Positions 6,372-9,287 of a DNA stretch of 9,287 nt are shown here, in pieces. How positions within the stretch are numbered: the stretch's first letter is position 1; the number at the start of each line of letters is the position of its first letter. The notes beneath the pieces were generated by a model, which was given only the letters and a program-made list of their open reading frames with translations, searched no databases and was not told the DNA's origin. The position numbers were made by a program, and so were the translations under genes. The DNA comes from Flectobacillus sp. (GTDB taxonomy: Bacteria; Bacteroidota; Bacteroidia; Cytophagales; Spirosomataceae): contig JARXAV010000256.1 of the NCBI GenBank assembly GCA_029865665.1, positions 1-9,287 on the forward strand. Direction: 5' to 3'.

Positions 6372-6402
6372 TTTCATGTTTATCAATATTGTCGTATCTT
6401 TC
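6372..6402 (+). promoter_or_regulatory. Candidate promoter of the 29-residue basic protein
   Basis: TATCTTTC at 6395-6402 differs from TAnnTTTG only at the last base. TTTC at 6372-6375 is exactly 19 nt upstream. Compared with the HU promoter at 4856-4886, both read TTTCAT, then TTT at the same offset, then GTCGTA and CTTT, with no length difference over 31 bp. Transcription would start about 6406-6409, about 40 nt before the ATG. Confidence 0.5.
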
Positions 6403-6447
6403 GCCACTTTTCAAAATATTTTTTTAACATTTTAAAACTTAAAAGTC

Positions 6448-6537
6448 ATGCCTTGCGGAAAGAAAAGAAAAAGACACAAAATCGCAACACACAAAAGAAA
6501 GAAGCGTCTTAGAAAGAATAGACATAAGAAAAAATAG
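6448..6537 (+). CDS. COX24/AURKAIP1-domain small basic protein, probable ribosomal protein
   Basis: This is a 29-codon gene, easily missed by gene finders. The product starts MPCGKKRKRHKIATHKRKK and continues with RLRKNRHKKK; about two thirds of its residues are Lys, Arg or His. I recognise it as the tiny Bacteroidota protein annotated as AURKAIP1/COX24 domain-containing (Pfam COX24_C). The mitochondrial relative is the small-subunit ribosomal protein mS38, and mycobacteria have a similar short protein, bS22; I infer that this one too binds rRNA in the ribosome. Support that it is real: the family-like sequence, ATG start, a promoter candidate at 6372-6402 and a strong terminator at 6613-6654, so it forms its own short transcript. 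The antisense frame across it lacks any such support. No Shine-Dalgarno sequence; the leader just before it is A-rich. Confidence 0.88.
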   Translation: MPCGKKRKRHKIATHKRKKRLRKNRHKKK

Positions 6538-6549
6538 TGATTAGGTTTT

Positions 6550-6596
6550 TTTAGACTGTATATCAGGTAAATTTTTAGCTGGTAGCCTCGTCTAAA
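6550..6596 (+). other. Possible 3' untranslated stem of the small-protein transcript
   Basis: TTTAGAC (6550-6556) and GTCTAAA (6590-6596) are perfect 7-bp arms around 33 nt, inside which AGG (6565-6567) and CCT (6586-6588) could pair in the nested sense. It lies between the stop codon at 6537 and the terminator at 6613, so it would be transcribed. No known element is recognised. Confidence 0.3.
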
Positions 6597-6612
6597 TACC
6601 GAATCTCTTAGT

Positions 6613-6654
6613 AAAAACAGGCAATTTTTCACAAAAAGAAAAATGCCTGTTTTT
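6613..6654 (+). terminator. Strong intrinsic terminator, probably bidirectional
   Basis: AAAAACAGGCAATTTTTC (6613-6630) pairs with GAAAAATGCCTGTTTTT (6638-6654) over 17 bp with one bulged A, around the 7-nt loop ACAAAAA. The T-run of the 3' arm serves the plus strand; the A-run of the 5' arm would serve the minus strand. It ends the small-protein transcript. Confidence 0.9.
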
Positions 6655-7075
6655 GTCGTTTCATTGAGATTGTCAAGTAGCTAACGAAATTTTAGTGTTC
6701 TTCGATTAAAATCACTTCATTTATTATGCTGATTTTCTATTTCAAGAACGCTATCGGAAATGATACCAAGCATTTATAATTTAGTCCGATAATTTAGAGT
6801 TCCTATCGACAGGCTTTTTTTTGGTATCGCCCACATTCAAAATCAATGTAAGATTGATGATAGACTAAATTTTAGAAAACATTGGCTACTGTTATTGGGG
6901 TAGTTAAATGTCTTTTCACTATTCTAACCATGAAATCGTATTTATCCTTTTCATAGTTGGCACGCACTCATCTACTTGTCAATCCTTACCACGATTTTAT
7001 ACCAACACTACGCACGACACTCACGACGACAATATATTTTCTTATTTTCGTTCATGCTAAATCCTTCAATCTCCT
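6655..7075 (+). other. 421-bp gap before rng with possible structured leader
   Basis: No reading frame worth calling lies here. Three nested stems can form: P1 AATTTAGTC (6778-6786) with GACTAAATT (6863-6871); P2 AGAG-tt-CCT (6796-6804) with AGGCTTT (6811-6817); and P3 ATCAAT (6842-6847) with ATTGAT (6853-6858). Together they make a three-way junction. P2 is followed by eight T in a row (6815-6822), so it could also be a weak terminator. TATCGGA (6752-6758) with TCCGATA (6785-6791) would compete with P1. A further stem pairs 6924-6935 with 6949-6960 (12 positions, one G-T and one mismatch). The promoter of rng is not clear; near matches to the -7 element are TAAATTTT (6866-6873) and TATATTTT (7033-7040). 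It could be a regulatory leader, a small RNA plus leader, or neither. Confidence 0.35.
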
Positions 7076-8632
7076 GTGAGTAATGAATTAATCATCAATT
7101 CGACTCCCAAAGGTGATCGAATAGCTCTTTTGCAAGACAAAAGAATTGTCGAATATCACTTAGAGGAGTCCGAGCCACACTTTTCAGTAGGAGATATTTA
7201 TCTCGGTACCGTAAAGAAGATGGTTACGGGATTAAATGCGGCATTTATAGACATTGGTTATGAGAAAGATGCTTTTCTTCATTACCATGATTTAGGGCCG
7301 AATGTCAACTCCCTGAATAAGTTCACGAAAGATGTCATCGCTGGTAGAGCCAATACTGGTCGATTAGACAATTTCAAGCTAGAACCAGAGATTGATAAAC
7401 ATGATAAAGTAGATAAGGTATTAGCCAAAAATACCCCAATACTGGTTCAAGTTGTCAAAGAGCCGATTTCCACGAAAGGACCAAGATTATCTTGCGACAT
7501 TTCAATAGCTGGTCGCTATACCGTATTAGTTCCCTTTTCGAATGGCGTAAATATCTCTAAAAAGATTACCGCCAAAAGTGAACGCCAACGCCTACAACGT
7601 CTTATCTCTTCTATTAAGCCTGCTAACTTCGGTGTAATTGTAAGAACAGTAGCTGAAAGCAAAGACGTTGAAGAATTGGACAAAGACTTGAAAGAGTCGT
7701 TAGCAAAATGGGAGGCTGGTATTAAAGCCCTTCGTTCTGCGAAACCGAGAGATAAAATAATCGGTGAAATGAGTAGAGCAACCTCGATGCTTCGGGATTT
7801 GTTAAACGAAAACTTTGATAGTGTTATCGTTGATACACCAGAGCTTTTCCAAGAGGCAAAAAATTATGTCTCGCACATTGCCCCTGAAAAAGAGAAAATT
7901 GTAAAATTACACCAAGGAAAAAACAAGGTGTTTGAACAGTTTGGCATTGAGAAACAGTTAAAGATGCTTTTTGGTCGTTCGGTGAGTTTACCGCATGGAG
8001 GCTATTTAATTGTTGAACATACCGAAGCCCTGCACGTAATTGATGTTAACTCTGGTAATAAATCCAATAGTGAGGAAGACCAAGAAGCAACAGCCCTTAG
8101 CGTAAACCGTGAAGCAGCGAAAGAGATTGCTCGCCAATTGCGTCTGAGAGATATGGGTGGTATTGTCGTTATCGACTTTATTGACATGAAAAAAGCGGAG
8201 AATAAGAAGCTGATTCATGACATTATGAAGGAGGAGATGAAAGGCGACCGCTCGAAATATACCATCTTGCCTTTAACTAAGTTTGGCTTAATGCAAATTA
8301 CTCGTCAGAGGGTTCGTCCTGAGATGAATGTAGTCACTGCGGAAACGTGCCCTACTTGTGGAGGGACTGGTAAAATCACGGCAAGTATTGTGGTATCGGA
8401 TGTAATCGAGCATCACCTCGAACACATTCTAGTAAAACAAAACGAAAAAAAACCGACGATTTTATTACACCCTTTTTTGCATTCATTCTTTACAGTTGGC
8501 TTTCCTTCTCGTAGAATGAAATGGTATTTTAAGTATAAAACTTGGGTGAATTTACTTCAAGATAGCTCAATGGGCGTGACTGATTTTAAATTCCATAATA
8601 GTCAAGGTGAACCAATCGAATTGATTGGGTAA
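7076..8632 (+). CDS. rng: RNase E/G family endoribonuclease (RNase G-like)
   Basis: This Mg-dependent endoribonuclease cuts single-stranded AU-rich RNA in mRNA decay and in 5S/16S rRNA maturation. The 518 residues fit the short RNase G form; the long C-terminal degradosome scaffold of E. coli RNase E is absent. An S1 RNA-binding domain (about 37-125) is interrupted by a polar insertion (about 73-118), as I know from Bacteroidota members. The catalytic aspartates are Asp323 (VIDVNSGNK) and Asp367 (VVIDFIDM), 44 apart versus 43 in E. coli RNase E. ARQLRLRDMGG (352-362) and the Zn-link C425-P-T-C428 (CPTCGGTG), used for dimer and tetramer contact, are present. The start is GTG at 7076, giving MSNELIINST, the usual family N-terminus in this phylum. 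The 421-bp gap upstream and the terminator at 8643 suggest a transcript of its own. Confidence 0.95.
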   Translation: MSNELIINSTPKGDRIALLQDKRIVEYHLEESEPHFSVGDIYLGTVKKMVTGLNAAFIDIGYEKDAFLHYHDLGPNVNSLNKFTKDVIAGRANTGRLDNFKLEPEIDKHDKVDKVLAKNTPILVQVVKEPISTKGPRLSCDISIAGRYTVLVPFSNGVNISKKITAKSERQRLQRLISSIKPANFGVIVRTVAESKDVEELDKDLKESLAKWEAGIKALRSAKPRDKIIGEMSRATSMLRDLLNENFDSVIVDTPELFQEAKNYVSHIAPEKEKIVKLHQGKNKVFEQFGIEKQLKMLFGRSVSLPHGGYLIVEHTEALHVIDVNSGNKSNSEEDQEATALSVNREAAKEIARQLRLRDMGGIVVIDFIDMKKAENKKLIHDIMKEEMKGDRSKYTILPLTKFGLMQITRQRVRPEMNVVTAETCPTCGGTGKITASIVVSDVIEHHLEHILVKQNEKKPTILLHPFLHSFFTVGFPSRRMKWYFKYKTWVNLLQDSSMGVTDFKFHNSQGEPIELIG

Positions 8633-8642
8633 TCCAATAAAG

Positions 8643-8674
8643 AGCCTGTACTTTTCTGAAGTACGGGCTTTTTT
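8643..8674 (+). terminator. Intrinsic terminator after rng
   Basis: AGCCTGTACTT (8643-8653) pairs with AAGTACGGGCT (8659-8669) over 11 bp including one T-G wobble, with the 5-nt loop TTCTG, followed by a run of T to 8674. It starts 10 nt after the stop codon of rng. Confidence 0.9.
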
Positions 8675-8702
8675 ATGCCCTTTTCAGCACAGATTAAGCA
8701 AT

Positions 8703-8733
8703 TTCACTTATGCAACACTATTGCATAAGTGAA
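8703..8733. promoter_or_regulatory. Perfect 13-bp inverted repeat, probable operator of the receptor gene
   Basis: TTCACTTATGCAA (8703-8715) and TTGCATAAGTGAA (8721-8733) are exact reverse complements around the 5-nt spacer CACTA. The right arm begins with the TTG that forms the -33 element of the receptor promoter, so a dimer bound here would block RNA polymerase. No T-run follows, so it is not a terminator. The TATGCAA-TTGCATA core resembles dyads I associate with Fur/Zur-type metal regulators; that assignment is inference. The nearest regulator gene would be outside the window. Confidence 0.6.
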
Positions 8734-8751
8734 GATTTCATGCTACCTTTA
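8721..8751 (+). promoter_or_regulatory. Promoter of the TonB-dependent receptor gene
   Basis: TACCTTTA at 8744-8751 matches the -7 consensus TAnnTTTG except for the last base. TTG at 8721-8723 lies 20 nt upstream as the -33 element. Transcription would begin near 8755-8758, which is downstream of the ATG codons at 8710 and 8740 and thus favours TTG at 8776 as the start codon. Confidence 0.55.
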
Positions 8752-8775
8752 CAGTTCATCACAACAGATACTCCC

Positions 8776-9287
8776 TTGAAATCATTCAGCATTTTTCTCC
8801 TTTTTATCTTATTGACCAATTCCTCGCTAGGACAAACAAATCCTTGCGATTGCCATATCAAAGGCACTGTTCGAGACAAAGAAACAGGCAAAGCACTGGT
8901 TGGAATTAATGTTCAATTAAAAGGAGCTAACAAAGGAATGGTCAGTACCAGCAAAGGCGAATTTTCCTTCAAAGGACTTTGCCCTGGTAGCTATACCCTC
9001 ATCACTTCGGCAGTTGGCTATCAGGCAAGTGAACAACATTTTGACTTAGCAAAAGAACACGAAAGTAATGTTCTCTTAGAAGAAGCCGACGAGCATTTAC
9101 AGGAAGTACTTGTCGTGGGAAAACAGCATACAATCACCTCACAAGCCAGCTCAAACGTTTCGGGTAATGCTTTAGAGCAAACACGGGGTAACTCCTTAGG
9201 TGAAGCTTTAAAAGCTATTACAGGGGTAACTACCTTACAAACAGGAAGCTCCATTTCAAAACCTGTTATTCACGGAATGCACTCGAA
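8776..9287 (+). CDS. TonB-dependent outer-membrane receptor, N-terminal part (cut by window end)
   Basis: Only the first 170 codons are in the window. Numbering from TTG at 8776, residues 1-19 form a signal peptide (KSFSIFLLFILLTNSSLG). The mature chain starts QTNPCDCHIKG, with an unusual Cys-Asp-Cys-His cluster. A carboxypeptidase-regulatory-like beta-sandwich follows (about 28-103: GTVRDKETGKALVGINV, SKGEFSFKGLCPGSYTL, VGYQ). EVLVVGK (110-116) leads to the TonB plug, with LGEALKAITGV (141-151) and IHGMHS (165-170). The full protein, usually 700-1000 residues, imports a ligand through the outer membrane using TonB/ExbBD energy; the ligand is not shown, though the operator suggests a metal. 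ATG at 8740, or at 8710, is in frame and would give a longer signal peptide, but both lie upstream of the predicted transcription start. The gene is separated from rng by a terminator. Confidence 0.88.
   Translation, partial: MKSFSIFLLFILLTNSSLGQTNPCDCHIKGTVRDKETGKALVGINVQLKGANKGMVSTSKGEFSFKGLCPGSYTLITSAVGYQASEQHFDLAKEHESNVLLEEADEHLQEVLVVGKQHTITSQASSNVSGNALEQTRGNSLGEALKAITGVTTLQTGSSISKPVIHGMHS

Noticed and set aside
6362..6427. A 21-codon frame (MKNLSCLSILSY and on) between the TPR gene and the small basic protein
   Set aside because: It overlaps the promoter candidate at 6372-6402, has no family resemblance, and its start lies before the expected transcription start.
6432..6632. A 66-codon frame on the minus strand across the small basic protein gene
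   Set aside because: It is the antisense of a Lys/Arg-rich gene and so reads as Phe/Leu-rich; it has no family resemblance, and its start lies inside the terminator stem.
9021..9254. A Cys- and Ser-rich 77-codon minus-strand frame
   Set aside because: It is fully antisense to the receptor plug region, which is clearly coding on the plus strand.
1..9287. Mobile elements, CRISPR arrays, tRNA or rRNA genes, toxin-antitoxin or phage-defence genes
   Set aside because: No transposase, repeat-spacer pattern, cloverleaf or defence-type domain was seen in any frame that I could read.

Overview
The window is AT-rich bacterial DNA that most likely comes from the Bacteroidota, probably the order Cytophagales. 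The reasons are: no Shine-Dalgarno-like sequence before any start; promoter candidates of the Bacteroidota type (TTTG-like -33, TAnnTTTG-like -7); a SusC-like/TonB-dependent receptor N-terminus with a carboxypeptidase-regulatory-like domain; the Bacteroidota-type N-terminus MSNELIINST on the RNase E/G protein; and a 29-residue COX24/AURKAIP1-type basic protein. Genus cannot be decided from the sequence.

Layout. Positions 229-1593 (minus) encode a secreted protein with two retropepsin-like DTG domains and a C-terminal PDZ domain. A divergent AT-rich spacer with a 14-bp direct repeat separates it from a small coiled-coil lipoprotein (1872-2315, plus), closed by a very strong terminator. tpiA follows (2462-3223, plus) with its own -7 element and a leader hairpin. 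After tpiA comes a dyad-rich gap that ends in a probably bidirectional terminator (3398-3440), which separates it from mutY (3640-4704, minus, TTG start). The mutY/HU divergent spacer holds two adjacent dyads and a good promoter for an HU-family protein (5048-5329, GTG start). Then follow a membrane-anchored TPR protein (5476-6339), a 29-codon basic protein (6448-6537) with its own promoter and terminator, a 421-bp gap rich in possible RNA structure, and an RNase E/G family endoribonuclease (7076-8632, GTG start) with its own terminator. The window ends inside a TonB-dependent receptor gene (from 8776, cut at 9287), whose promoter overlaps a perfect 13-bp inverted repeat.

How the genes fit together. 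Most of this is housekeeping: glycolysis (tpiA), oxidative DNA repair (mutY), chromosome architecture (HU), ribosome-associated small protein, RNA decay or rRNA processing (rng). Most genes appear to be separate transcription units rather than one operon. The accessory-looking parts are the protease, the lipoprotein and the receptor. I found no insertion sequence, CRISPR array, tRNA or rRNA, and no complete new multi-gene system. The most interesting signals are regulatory: the receptor operator, the possible structured leader of rng, the shared 31-bp promoter layout of the HU and small-protein genes, and the dyads before mutY.
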